64,000 bases of DNA from Thermorudis peleae (lineage in GTDB: Bacteria > Chloroflexota > Chloroflexia > Thermomicrobiales > Thermomicrobiaceae). The position numbers and the translations under genes were made by a program. The notes beneath the pieces were generated by a model that saw only the letters and a list, made by a program, of their open reading frames with translations, searched no databases and was not told the DNA's origin. Shown here in pieces: positions 52,654 through 60,466 of the stretch. The stretch lies in contig NZ_JQMP01000003.1 in NCBI RefSeq assembly GCF_000744775.1, forward strand, positions 1,240,001 through 1,304,000. Reading direction: 5' to 3'. How positions within the stretch are numbered: position 1 is the stretch's first letter; each line of letters opens with the position of its first letter.

Positions 52654-52763
52654 GGCGCTCATCAAGAGCGGTGGAGGGAACGGCCCGACGAAACCCGGCA
52701 ACCAGCGCGCCAGCGCCAGGTGCCAATGCCGGCGGAGTGCAGAAGCTCCGCACGATGAGCGCC
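52654..52763 (+). promoter_or_regulatory. SAM-I riboswitch (S box) of metX
   Basis: P1 is GGCGCTCATC (52654-52663) with GATGAGCGCC (52754-52763). Inside are the class signatures ATCAAGAGCGGTGGAGGGAA, GGCCCGACGAAACCCGGCAA with CC, and AGGTGCCAATGCC. A terminator follows within 12 bases. High S-adenosylmethionine should turn metX transcription off. Confidence 0.95.
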
Positions 52764-52774
52764 GAAAAGAATGC

Positions 52775-52802
52775 CCTCCACCTTTGTGTGGAGGTTTTCT
52801 TT
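52775..52802 (+). terminator. Terminator of the SAM-I riboswitch
   Basis: CCTCCAC (52775-52781), 6-base loop, GTGGAGG (52788-52794), then TTTTCTTT. Confidence 0.88.
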
Positions 52803-52912
52803 ACTCCCTCCACCACAACCAGTGATTACTCGACGGCGATTGCGCTGTGCGAGGGGAGAGTTTGTCGCACATCCCATATTTGGATGGTGCATTGGAGGGA
52901 GCAGACGCACCG

Positions 52913-54040
52913 ATGACCGTAACAGCTGTGACCGCCCCGTGTATTACAACACCAACGATTGCCCGCATTGCGACGCCGGATAATCCCTTCGTTACTGAAG
53001 GAGGGGCTGTTCTTCCTATCGTTGACATTGCTTACGAAACCTGGGGAACACTGTCACCAACCCGCGATAATGTGGTGATTGTCGCCCACGCATTGACGGG
53101 CAACAGCCATGTTGCGTCCCACGGCCTAGGTGATGAGCCAGGTTGGTGGGAGCCAATGGTTGGCCCTGGGGCGCCGATTGATACGAACCGCTACTTCGTG
53201 ATCTGTAGCAATATCCTCGGCAGCTGTTATGGCTCGACTGGCCCCCGCTCGATTGATCCGCTGACTGGCCGCCGCTATAACCTCCGCTTTCCCAAGATCA
53301 CTGTCCGGGATATTGTGAATGCCCAAGCACGGTTGCTTGACCTCCTCGGCATTCAGAAAGTCTTTGCTGTGGTCGGTGGCTCCCTTGGAGGCATGCAGGT
53401 GCTCGAGTGGGCAGCGATGTATCCCGAGCGCGTCGAGCGCATTATCCCGATCGCTGCATCTGGCCAATTCAGCGATCAAGGCATTGCATATAACGAAGTG
53501 CAGCGGCGTGTCATCATGCTCGATCCTGCGTGGAACAACGGAGAATATGAGGATGGTCAGGGACCGGCAACGGGTCTAGCGATTGCCCGGATGCTCGGTG
53601 TCATCACCTACCAGTCTGATGAACTCATGACGGCGAGGTTCCATCGCCGCGAAGAGGCGCGGTATACCGCATGGCCAGAATTTCTCGGCCGGTACGACGT
53701 TGAGGGTTATTTGCATTACCAGGGCGAGAAGCTCGTCCGGCGCTTCGATGCCAACAGCTACCTCTATCTGACACGGGCGATGGATTCACACGACCTGGGC
53801 CGGGGACGCGGTGGCTACGATGCCGGCCTCGACCGCATCACCGCGCGCGTGCTTGCCATTGGCATTCGCTCCGATATCCTCTTCTGGCCAGCGCAAATCC
53901 GCGACATGGTTGAGCGGCTGGCACGCCTTGGCAAAGACGTGACCTATTGGGAGCTTGATTCTCCCAATGGCCACGATGCGTTCTTAAAGGACTTTGACCA
54001 GATTGGTCCAGTGATTGCCGCGTTCCTCAGTTGTCCGTAA
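52913..54040 (+). CDS. metX: Homoserine O-acetyltransferase
   Basis: A 375-residue alpha/beta hydrolase that acylates homoserine for methionine synthesis. MetX features are VDIAYETWGTLSPTRDNVVI, VAHALTGNSHVASH, WWEPMVGPGAPIDTNRYFVI and CSNILGSCYGSTGPRSIDP. The nucleophile elbow is VVGGSLGGMQVLEWAAMYPE; the late triad His is in DSPNGHDAFLKDF. The ATG at 52913 has GGAGGGAG about 11 bases upstream; an in-frame GTG at 52847 is less likely. The acyl donor (acetyl- or succinyl-CoA) is not certain. It is under a SAM-I riboswitch and next to hom and asd, the two enzymes that make homoserine. Confidence 0.95.
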   Translation: MTVTAVTAPCITTPTIARIATPDNPFVTEGGAVLPIVDIAYETWGTLSPTRDNVVIVAHALTGNSHVASHGLGDEPGWWEPMVGPGAPIDTNRYFVICSNILGSCYGSTGPRSIDPLTGRRYNLRFPKITVRDIVNAQARLLDLLGIQKVFAVVGGSLGGMQVLEWAAMYPERVERIIPIAASGQFSDQGIAYNEVQRRVIMLDPAWNNGEYEDGQGPATGLAIARMLGVITYQSDELMTARFHRREEARYTAWPEFLGRYDVEGYLHYQGEKLVRRFDANSYLYLTRAMDSHDLGRGRGGYDAGLDRITARVLAIGIRSDILFWPAQIRDMVERLARLGKDVTYWELDSPNGHDAFLKDFDQIGPVIAAFLSCP

Positions 54041-54046
54041 GGCGGC

Positions 54047-55051
54047 CTATGCTGGCGCGATCGCCGGCGTTAGTGCGCCGCCAAACCGGATTGCATCAAG
54101 CACATCGCTCACGATTGCACTCGCCGTCGGTAGTGGGCCTGCGCCTTGTCCGTAGAGGACGACAGTGCCGACGCGGTCGCCTGTTACCTCGATGGCATTA
54201 AAGTTCAGGCGCACGTGGGCGAGTAAGCTATCGCCCGGGACAAACTCCGGTGCAACGCGGAGGCGCCAGGTGCCGTTTTCCTCAGTGGCCTGAGCCAAGA
54301 GTTTTATTACGCCGCCGCGACGGCGCGCTTCAGCAATTTCCTCCGGCGTGACCTGCGTTATCCCGATCCGCTCAATGTTCTCAGGATGGATCTGCTTCTT
54401 GGCAGCAAGCGATGCGAGAATCGCCAGCTTGTATGCTGCGTCGTAGCCTTCGACATCGGCTGTCGAGTCGGGTTCAGCGTACCCAAGACGCTGTGCCTCC
54501 TGCAGCGCCTCGTGATACGGAGTGCTGTGCTCAGCCATCTGCGTGAGAATAAAGTTCGTCGTGCCGTTAACAATGCCGCGAAGCTGGCTCACGCGGTTGG
54601 TCGCAAGGATTTGCCGAAGGCTCGCCATGAGAGGAATGCCGCCGCCGACGCTCGCCTCAAAGAGCAACGCGCGATTGTTCGCTCGTGCTATGGCGGAGAG
54701 GGCAGCGAAATGCTTCGCAAGCGCCTCTTTGTTTGCTGTCACGACATGCTTGCCGCGTTCAAGGGCTGCGTGCATGATACTGGCTGCTGGTTCCTCCCCA
54801 CCGAGTACTTCAACGACAACGTCGACGTTGGGATCGGCGAGGGCTGGTTCGGCACTAGTGATTGCTTGTTCAGGGCGGAGTCCGGCTGCTTTGACCCGCT
54901 CGATCGACCGTGCCATCGCATAGCGGATCGTGAGCTGGATGCCAGTTTGCTCCGCGATCCGATCACTCTGCTCGTGAATCAACCGGACGACAGCGCGCCC
55001 GATTGTGCCGACTCCGAGGATTGCTAGGTTGACGGTTTTCAGTTGTTCCAT
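54047..55051 (-). CDS. hom: Homoserine dehydrogenase, short form without ACT domain
   Basis: A 334-residue NAD(P)-dependent enzyme making homoserine from aspartate semialdehyde. The Rossmann motif is VNLAILGVGTIGRAVVRLIH, followed by VVVEVLGGEEPAASIMHAAL, GKHVVTANKEALAKHFAALS, EASVGGGIPLMASLRQILAT and the catalytic-domain block ANGTTNFIL-like GIVNGTTNFILTQMAE with GYAEPDSTADVEGYDAAYKL. The C-terminal ACT domain of many bacterial enzymes is missing, so threonine feedback may be absent. The ATG at 55051 has AAAGGA 7 bases before it. It is divergent from asd with overlapping promoters. Confidence 0.96.
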   Translation of the reverse strand: MEQLKTVNLAILGVGTIGRAVVRLIHEQSDRIAEQTGIQLTIRYAMARSIERVKAAGLRPEQAITSAEPALADPNVDVVVEVLGGEEPAASIMHAALERGKHVVTANKEALAKHFAALSAIARANNRALLFEASVGGGIPLMASLRQILATNRVSQLRGIVNGTTNFILTQMAEHSTPYHEALQEAQRLGYAEPDSTADVEGYDAAYKLAILASLAAKKQIHPENIERIGITQVTPEEIAEARRRGGVIKLLAQATEENGTWRLRVAPEFVPGDSLLAHVRLNFNAIEVTGDRVGTVVLYGQGAGPLPTASAIVSDVLDAIRFGGALTPAIAPA

Positions 55052-55074
55052 TTCCAATCCTTTCACTGTGGTCC

Positions 55075-55103
55075 TTGACAACGTCATATTCTGTTGCTAC
55101 AGT
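55075..55103 (+). promoter_or_regulatory. Sigma70-type promoter of asd
   Basis: TTGACA (55075-55080), 17 bases, TACAGT (55098-55103). It starts 24 bases upstream of the hom start codon, on the other strand, and predicts a leader of about 240 bases before asd. Confidence 0.75.
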
Positions 55104-55114
55104 CAGCCTAACAA
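55086..55114 (-). promoter_or_regulatory. Possible promoter of hom, overlapping that of asd
   Basis: Minus-strand TTGTTA (55114-55109), 17 bases, GAATAT (55091-55086). It overlaps the asd promoter on the other strand, so simultaneous use should interfere. Confidence 0.45.
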
Positions 55115-55160
55115 CGACCTCCAGCGTATGAGCTGGACGGCGTGAACGCAAGAGGCGAGT

Positions 55161-55241
55161 ATGCAACGTCGAATACTGATCCAGAACGGAACACAGTGGA
55201 CTACTAAGCCCGCCGGCGATCAGGCGGGCGGTCACGGGTAG
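55161..55241 (+). CDS. Possible 26-residue leader peptide of asd
   Basis: ATG 55161 to TAG 55241, with AGAGGCGAG just upstream. It encodes a peptide containing NGTQWTTKPAG, so three Thr and one Lys codon lie together; both amino acids are end products of the aspartate pathway. Its 3' half overlaps a 7-bp hairpin (55208-55229). The ORF is small and the control logic does not fit the classic scheme neatly, so translation is uncertain. Confidence 0.35.
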   Translation: MQRRILIQNGTQWTTKPAGDQAGGHG

Positions 55242-55300
55242 TGCGCGACCGTTTGCATGATCGGCCGGCAGAGGATGCCTCCTCTGCCGGCTTTTTCTGT
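55208..55300 (+). promoter_or_regulatory. asd leader: competing helices and terminator
   Basis: The terminator GCCGGCAGAGGA-tgcc-TCCTCTGCCGGC (55264-55291) is followed by TTTTTCTGT. Upstream, GCCGGCGATC (55212-55221) can pair with GATC-g-GCCGGC (55259-55269), which would break the terminator, and is itself held in a hairpin GCCCGCC/GGCGGGC (55208-55229). The order of mutually exclusive helices is that of an attenuator. No known riboswitch or T-box core was found. The 300 bases between hom and asd hold only this leader and the two promoters. Confidence 0.65.
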
Positions 55301-55351
55301 ATGGCGAGCAAGGCAGAGTTCGGGGTAACGAGGAAGTGGAAGGAGGATGGA

Positions 55352-56404
55352 ATGCCAGACCGTCTTGATGTTGCCGTACTCGGAGCAACGGGCAGTGTTG
55401 GGCAGCGTTTTGTCCAGCTTCTGGCTGATCACCCCTGGTTTCGGCTCGCTGAGCTTGTCGGCAGTGAGCGCTCAGCTGGCAAGCGATACAGCGACGTCTG
55501 CGACTGGCGGATTAGCGCGCGGCCGCCCGAGAGCGTGCTCAACCTGCCAGTGAAGCACTACGAAGAGCCGCTGCAGAGTCCCATCGTCTTTTCTGCCTTG
55601 CCCGGTGGTGTGGCCGGGCCAATTGAAGAAGCACTCGCTCGCGATGGCAAGAAAGTGTTTACTAATGCTCGCGACCATCGCATGGACCCGGATGTGCCGT
55701 TGCTCATCCCCGAAGTGAACCCTGACCACGCGCGCGCGATTGAAGTGCAGCGGCAGCAGCGGGGATGGCGTGAGGGCTTCATCGTTGCCAACCCAAACTG
55801 CTCAACCATCCACCTTGTGCTTGCCCTCAAGCCGTTACATGACGCATTTGGTATCACGCACGGGATTGTGACGACGCTTCAGGCTGCCTCGGGTGCAGGA
55901 TATCCTGGTGTGCCCTCGCTCGATCTGATCGACAATGTAATCCCCTTCATCGGAGGCGAAGAAGAGAAGATTGAGCGGGAAACGCGCAAATTGCTCGGAC
56001 AATGGGATGGAGCCAAGTTCATTGATGCCGAGGTTACCCTAAGCGCTCATTGCAACCGCGTGCCCGTTCGGGATGGGCATCTCGAAACGGTGAGCGTGAA
56101 GTTCGCTCGCCACGCGACACCGTCTGACGTCGCCGAGGTGCTCGCATCATTCCGTGCGCAGCCACAAGAACTCGGCTTGCCAACTGCACCGAAGCAGCCA
56201 GTCGTTGTTCTCGACCTGCCAGATCGTCCTCAACCTGTCTTGGACCGCGACATCGAAGGTGGGATGGCTTCAGTCGTGGGGCGAATCCGCCCGTGCTCAG
56301 TCTTGGATGTGCGCTTTGTTGTGCTTGGACATAACACGATTCGGGGTGCGGCTGGCGCCTCAGTATTGAACGCCGAGCTTTTCTATCGCCAAGGGCTGCT
56401 GTAG
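55352..56404 (+). CDS. asd: Aspartate-semialdehyde dehydrogenase, archaeal/fungal-type
   Basis: A 350-residue NADPH-dependent enzyme reducing aspartyl phosphate to the semialdehyde, the branch point to lysine, threonine and methionine. The Rossmann motif is DVAVLGATGSVGQRFVQLLA. The catalytic Cys is in IVANPNCSTIHLVLALKPLH; TLQAASGAGYPGVPSLDLID and AHCNRVPVRDGHLETVSVKF also match. The sequence follows the archaeal/fungal subgroup more than the enterobacterial one. The ATG at 55352 has AAGGAGG 6 bases upstream. It lies downstream of a terminator-containing leader. Confidence 0.95.
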   Translation: MPDRLDVAVLGATGSVGQRFVQLLADHPWFRLAELVGSERSAGKRYSDVCDWRISARPPESVLNLPVKHYEEPLQSPIVFSALPGGVAGPIEEALARDGKKVFTNARDHRMDPDVPLLIPEVNPDHARAIEVQRQQRGWREGFIVANPNCSTIHLVLALKPLHDAFGITHGIVTTLQAASGAGYPGVPSLDLIDNVIPFIGGEEEKIERETRKLLGQWDGAKFIDAEVTLSAHCNRVPVRDGHLETVSVKFARHATPSDVAEVLASFRAQPQELGLPTAPKQPVVVLDLPDRPQPVLDRDIEGGMASVVGRIRPCSVLDVRFVVLGHNTIRGAAGASVLNAELFYRQGLL

Positions 56405-56492
56405 GGTAGACGATACCGAGAAAGGTGGTGTGGGTGCTCATTGGGTTTGCCAAGTGGGCACCCACGCTTCCTCTGCGGGAGTTGATGCGGTG

Positions 56493-57599
56493 ATGCGTCC
56501 ACGAGCGCGCGAAGTTGGACTGCGAATCGGCCAACTGCCTCCCGGAAAGCAGAACACGATCACGGACGTTCCGGGCGTCTTGGTTGGCCATGTCACAAAA
56601 ATTGCTGGAGAAGGACCGCTCGTCCCTGGAATGGGCCCAGTACGAACTGGTGTGACCGTAATCCTGCCTCATGAAGGGAATCTCTTCCGTGAGAAAGTCC
56701 CTGGAGCCATTTTTACGCTCAATGGCTTCGGTAAGCCACTGGGTATTGCCCAAGTTGCTGAGCTTGGCCGCATCGAAACCCCAATTGCATTAACCAACAC
56801 GCTTGCTGTGCCCCGTGTTGCTGACGGACTCATCGACCACGCATTGCGGCAGAATCCTGATATCGGGGTGACGACGTCAACGGTCAATCCACTCGTGTTT
56901 GAATGCTCCGACGCTTGGCTGAATGACATTCAGGGCCGTCACGTAACGCCTGCCGATGTTCTCGAAGCAATTGACCGTGCGCAACGTCCCAGCCTCGACG
57001 AGGGGAATGTTGGGGCGGGAACGGGCATGATGCTCTTTGGTTTCAAAGGTGGCATTGGCACCGCATCACGCTGTCTGCCAGCAGAGCTTGGAGGGTATAC
57101 CATCGGGGCACTGGTGTTAGGCAATTTCGGGCGTAAGGAGCAGTTGCGGATTGCTGGTGTGCCGATCGGTATGTTGCTGTCTAACCAGCAGGCAGATAAA
57201 CAACCGGAAGAGCGTGGCTCAGTCATCGTCGTGCTTGCAACCGATGCCCCGCTGCTCGATCGTGAACTCAGCCGGATTGCCCGCCGCGGCGCGCTCGGTT
57301 TGGCCCGAACAGGGGCTATTGGCGGGCACGGGAGTGGTGACTTCATTGTTGCCTTTTCGACGGCCCTTCGGTTCGCCCACGCAAACGCGGACAGCCGGAC
57401 AGTAACGGTCACCATCCTTCGAGAGGATCCGGTGGTGATGGATGCGCTCTTCCAGGCTGCAATTGAGGCAACCGAAGAGGCGGTTGTCAATGCCTTGTTC
57501 CGTGCCGAAACAATGACCGGCCGCGATTGGCATACCGCGCAGGCATTGCCGCTTGACGAGACACTTGCCCTCCTGCGCCAGGCTGGTGTCATAGCGTAA
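56493..57599 (+). CDS. P1-family self-processing aminopeptidase (DmpA-like)
   Basis: A 368-residue N-terminal-nucleophile hydrolase of the DmpA/BapA family, which cleaves itself into two chains and releases N-terminal residues, sometimes beta-amino acids. Family blocks are NTITDVPGVLVGHVTKIAGE, TGVTVILPHEGNLFREKVPG, AIFTLNGFGKPLGIAQVAEL, GNVGAGTGMMLFGFKGGIGT and the autoprocessing Gly-Ser in IGGHGSGDFIVAFSTALRFA. ATG 56493 fits the family N-terminus; the frame opens at a GTG at 56430. It follows asd by about 90 bases and converges with the trehalose-phosphate synthase-like gene. Confidence 0.9.
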   Translation: MRPRAREVGLRIGQLPPGKQNTITDVPGVLVGHVTKIAGEGPLVPGMGPVRTGVTVILPHEGNLFREKVPGAIFTLNGFGKPLGIAQVAELGRIETPIALTNTLAVPRVADGLIDHALRQNPDIGVTTSTVNPLVFECSDAWLNDIQGRHVTPADVLEAIDRAQRPSLDEGNVGAGTGMMLFGFKGGIGTASRCLPAELGGYTIGALVLGNFGRKEQLRIAGVPIGMLLSNQQADKQPEERGSVIVVLATDAPLLDRELSRIARRGALGLARTGAIGGHGSGDFIVAFSTALRFAHANADSRTVTVTILREDPVVMDALFQAAIEATEEAVVNALFRAETMTGRDWHTAQALPLDETLALLRQAGVIA

Positions 57600-57622
57600 G
57601 GCGTCATGCCTCGCTGTGCTGG

Positions 57623-59182
57623 CTATACTCGCGCGAGTTCGGCAAGATCAGCAAGCTGGTCAACGAGCCAGCGCTTGAGGTCATGCTCAATAACCAGCTG
57701 GCGGAGAGCTTGGGCGCGTCGTTTTCGTTCAGCCTCCGGCATCGTTAGGCCAGCATAGAGTGCTTGTGCGGTGCCTTCAATATCTGTTGGTGAGACGGTA
57801 AGTGCCCAGCGGCCAAGCTGCTGATAGGCTCCAGCGCCTTCTGAAAGGACCAAGACACCGTTGCGTTGGTTCAACAGTGCCCCTTCTTTGGCCACGAGGT
57901 TCATGCCGTCAAAGATTGCATTTACCAGAAGCACATCATAGTGCTTCATCGCGGCAAGCGCGCGAGGATAGTCGTCTCCAATGAAAAGAGAAATTGGTTG
58001 CCAGTGGATTCCTTCGTGCTCGGCGACATTCGCATACTTAGCGTTGATGCGACCAACGACGGCATTGATGTCGTCGAGGTAATCAATATATTCAGCGACT
58101 TCCAGGCGCGACGGTACAAGAAATGCCAGGAAGTTGACGCGACCGAGAAGCTCAGGATGCGCTTCAAGTAAGCGGTCATAAGCGAGGAAGCCGCGAACAA
58201 TGTTCTTACTCGGCTCTGCACGGTCAACGCGCATGATCGTATATTCGTTGAAATACTGGCGAAGGTGTTCCTCGTGCTTTCGGGCATCCTCGCTTTCCGC
58301 GACCTGGAGGACATGCGCTGGGTCAATGGAGATCGGGTAGACACGAACATGGGTGGTTCGCCCCTGATATATGATCTCACCAGTGCGATAGTTCACCTCA
58401 ATCTGGTCAAGGTTCGCTTCGCACGTGTTCATGAAGCTCCGAGCGTGGCGTGGGGTTTGAAAACCGACGACGTCGTTGCAAAGAAGGCTTTCGCAAATAG
58501 CCTGGCGCATAGCGCGCGGTAGGAGCCGCCAGTAGTCTTGATCGGGCCATGGGATGTGAATGAATTGTTGGATCACGATGGTTGGCAACCGCTCGCGCAA
58601 GAACCGTGGAACGAGGTAGAGGTGATAATCCTGCAGCAGGACTACTGGTGGCCTGGACGTCGCTTCAATCGCGGCGGCAATTTCCTGGGCGAAAAGTTGA
58701 TTGACAACGACGTAACCTTCTTCCCAGGCGTACCACGTCAGTGCATCAACGTCAGGAGCGCGGGGCGTATCCCAGAGATAGTGCTGAAGAAACCAGAGCA
58801 ACGGATTGGCGATGCGGTTGTAGTAGCCAGCGTAGGCTTCAGGAGAGGGCAGAACGAAGCGGATACGAAATTCGCCTCCTGGCACGGTGATGACTGGTTC
58901 ACCGGCTTCGAGAGCCAAGGATGCACGAAGTCGATCGCCATCGGTCATCGCGCACGCGACCCAGATTGCGTCAGTGTAGCGGCTTGCAGCGCTCATTGCC
59001 GTGACAACGCCGCCCGAACCTCGCTTGGTTGTCAGAGTCCCATCTGGAGCAACGTGAAATTCAACGGGACCGCGATTTGATGCGATAACCAGGGCGACTC
59101 GGTCGAGGAATGACCGGACATGTTCGGGCAGCTCCAGCAGGGTATCGCGAAAGCCGTTCGCATGAGGCTGTTCGTCGGGCAC
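57623..59182 (-). CDS. GT20 trehalose-6-phosphate-synthase-like glycosyltransferase
   Basis: A 519-residue GT20 enzyme related to OtsA, which joins glucose from a nucleotide sugar to glucose 6-phosphate. Family blocks are LVIASNRGPVEFHVAPDG, PPVVLLQDYHLYLVPRFLRE, QQFIHIPWPDQDYWRLLPRA, ICESLLCNDVVGFQTPRHAR and DGMNLVAKEGALLNQRNGVL. The donor-site block reads MRVDRAEPSKNIVRGF where OtsA has VDRLDYSKG, and SNRGP replaces SNRLP. These differences mark a divergent subgroup, so the acceptor could be something other than glucose 6-phosphate. The GTG at 59182 follows GGAGGA by 4 bases. No trehalose phosphatase gene is adjacent. Confidence 0.8.
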   Translation of the reverse strand: MPDEQPHANGFRDTLLELPEHVRSFLDRVALVIASNRGPVEFHVAPDGTLTTKRGSGGVVTAMSAASRYTDAIWVACAMTDGDRLRASLALEAGEPVITVPGGEFRIRFVLPSPEAYAGYYNRIANPLLWFLQHYLWDTPRAPDVDALTWYAWEEGYVVVNQLFAQEIAAAIEATSRPPVVLLQDYHLYLVPRFLRERLPTIVIQQFIHIPWPDQDYWRLLPRAMRQAICESLLCNDVVGFQTPRHARSFMNTCEANLDQIEVNYRTGEIIYQGRTTHVRVYPISIDPAHVLQVAESEDARKHEEHLRQYFNEYTIMRVDRAEPSKNIVRGFLAYDRLLEAHPELLGRVNFLAFLVPSRLEVAEYIDYLDDINAVVGRINAKYANVAEHEGIHWQPISLFIGDDYPRALAAMKHYDVLLVNAIFDGMNLVAKEGALLNQRNGVLVLSEGAGAYQQLGRWALTVSPTDIEGTAQALYAGLTMPEAERKRRAQALRQLVIEHDLKRWLVDQLADLAELARV

Positions 59183-59390
59183 TCTTCCTCCTTTTCGCTC
59201 CACTGGCGTTCCATGCCAGGCGCGTGCCTTGGAATGATGCGAGGAAATCGCTACTGGCTTTGTCTCTCTGAATCGATTCTACTCGAAATCATCCCCGCCG
59301 CGCTCTTGCGTGATAATGCAATCCCCGTTATTCTCGTGCGCGTACGACGTAGGGAATGGTGACGCTCATACAATCTTGGGGCATAGGTGC

Positions 59391-59678
59391 ATGGCAACCC
59401 GGTGTTGCCCGTATTGTGGCAGTTCAGACGGCGAGCTTGTTTCGCGCTCGTTGACGCGTGCCGTCGTCCAGCCGCACCAGTTTTGGCTTTGTCGGCGATG
59501 TGGGCGGAAAGCCTACGAGATTATTAGCTGTACTGGACGAGAGCTGCGTCTCTATATGCTGGAACCGGGCAAGACCTTTACAAAAGAAGGCCAAGAGTAT
59601 GTCGTGCAGCGGGTGCTTCGGGCTGGAGATCGCGAGTACCTCCTCTACGTGCGTCCATGTCCGGAGCATGAATCGTAG
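59391..59678 (+). CDS. Small zinc-ribbon-like protein
   Basis: A 95-residue protein beginning MATRCCPYCGSSDGELVSRS with a second knuckle at WLCRRCGRKAYEII, so two CxxC pairs form a likely zinc ribbon. The C-terminal half (LRLYMLEPGKTFTKEGQEYV) is predicted beta-rich. No strong ribosome-binding site precedes the ATG and the open frame extends upstream to 59310, so the start is uncertain. It lies between divergent and convergent genes with no operon partner. The function is unknown. Confidence 0.6.
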   Translation: MATRCCPYCGSSDGELVSRSLTRAVVQPHQFWLCRRCGRKAYEIISCTGRELRLYMLEPGKTFTKEGQEYVVQRVLRAGDREYLLYVRPCPEHES

Positions 59679-59734
59679 TGCGCGGGTTCATGTGCACATG
59701 GATAGTGCAGTAGCTTCTTGGGTAACGAGAAAAA

Positions 59735-59770
59735 GAAGCCCCATGCGCTACGTTCAGCGCATGGGGCTTC
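59735..59770 (-). terminator. Rho-independent terminator after the cupredoxin gene
   Basis: A perfect 14-bp stem GAAGCCCCATGCGC/GCGCATGGGGCTTC has an 8-base loop. On the minus strand it runs directly into TTTTTCTC. On the plus strand it may also end the zinc-ribbon transcript. Confidence 0.85.
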
Positions 59771-59791
59771 CGCACATATCCTGCTTTATGC

Positions 59792-60211
59792 TTACTGTAC
59801 CTTCAGGGTGCCAACCATACCAAGCTCTTTGTGCCCGGGGACGTCGCAGTAAAACTGGTAATCGCCGGGCTGAGATGGTGCAGTGAATTTAATGTCTTCG
59901 CTTTTGCCCGGATCAAGCAAGGATCCCTTGACGACGTTGTCGATCACAAAGTCGTGCTGAAGTGTGCCTTTATTCTGGAAATGAACCGTTACCTGCTGCC
60001 CAGCTTTTACGGTAATGGTATTGGGATCATACTTGTATTCTGTTGCGGTAACGGTAATTGTGCCGCTCCCGCCGCCAGACGAACTCCCGCCACCACTGCT
60101 CCCGCCGCCACATGCTGCCAGGAGCGCGCTCGCAGCCGGGACAGCCAGACCGAAGGCAGCGGCCTTCGCCAAGAATCCCCGGCGCGTCAATCGTGTTAGG
60201 GTCTGTACCAT
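59792..60211 (-). CDS. Cupredoxin (plastocyanin-like) lipoprotein
   Basis: A 139-residue exported blue-copper-type protein. The N-terminus is a twin-arginine signal (LTRRGFLAKAAAFGLAVPAA) ending in the lipobox ALLAACGG, followed by a Gly/Ser spacer. The beta-sandwich domain contains ITVKAGQQVTVHFQNKGTLQ with ligand His in LQHDF and the Cys-His-Met loop YQFYCDVPGHKELGMVGTLK, so all four type I copper ligands are present. It likely carries electrons outside the membrane; the partner is unknown. The ATG at 60211 has GAGGAGG 6 bases upstream. Confidence 0.92.
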   Translation of the reverse strand: MVQTLTRLTRRGFLAKAAAFGLAVPAASALLAACGGGSSGGGSSSGGGSGTITVTATEYKYDPNTITVKAGQQVTVHFQNKGTLQHDFVIDNVVKGSLLDPGKSEDIKFTAPSQPGDYQFYCDVPGHKELGMVGTLKVQ

Positions 60212-60333
60212 TGCAAGCCTCCTCTGCGGAGTATCCCTACATTCCACACTCACCGCCAGACAGCCGTAGGCGCATCCGGATGCTCCGTCAGCGCCGCACC
60301 AGGAAAAGATTATACATCACGCAAGAACATCTG

Positions 60334-60364
60334 AAGGGTTGTCAGGAATTTCCTGACAACCCTT
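60334..60364. repeat. Perfect 14-bp inverted repeat between suf genes and cupredoxin gene
   Basis: AAGGGTTGTCAGGA and its complement flank a 3-base spacer. It lies in the 255-base gap between the DUF59 stop and the cupredoxin start. It could terminate the suf transcript, although the flanking T-content is poor, or be an operator for the cupredoxin gene. A TATAAT (minus strand) lies just on the cupredoxin side. Confidence 0.5.
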
Positions 60365-60466
60365 CACCGTCCTTTTGCTTCCTAGTATTCACTGCTTGTC
60401 ATAAAAGCTCTGCGGAGAGCAGAACTCGTGCAGAGGTTCTTACGGTATTCTCGTTACAAGAAGATG

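Noticed and set aside
52349-52816. N-terminal extension of the 194-residue unknown protein
   Set aside because: It is antisense to the SAM-I riboswitch and metX promoter. The ATG at 52348 has GGAGGAGG correctly spaced.
55110-55351. Known riboswitch or T-box in the asd leader
   Set aside because: No GGGTGGNACC T-box core, no lysine-riboswitch core and no SAM core can be found. It was kept only as an unassigned leader.
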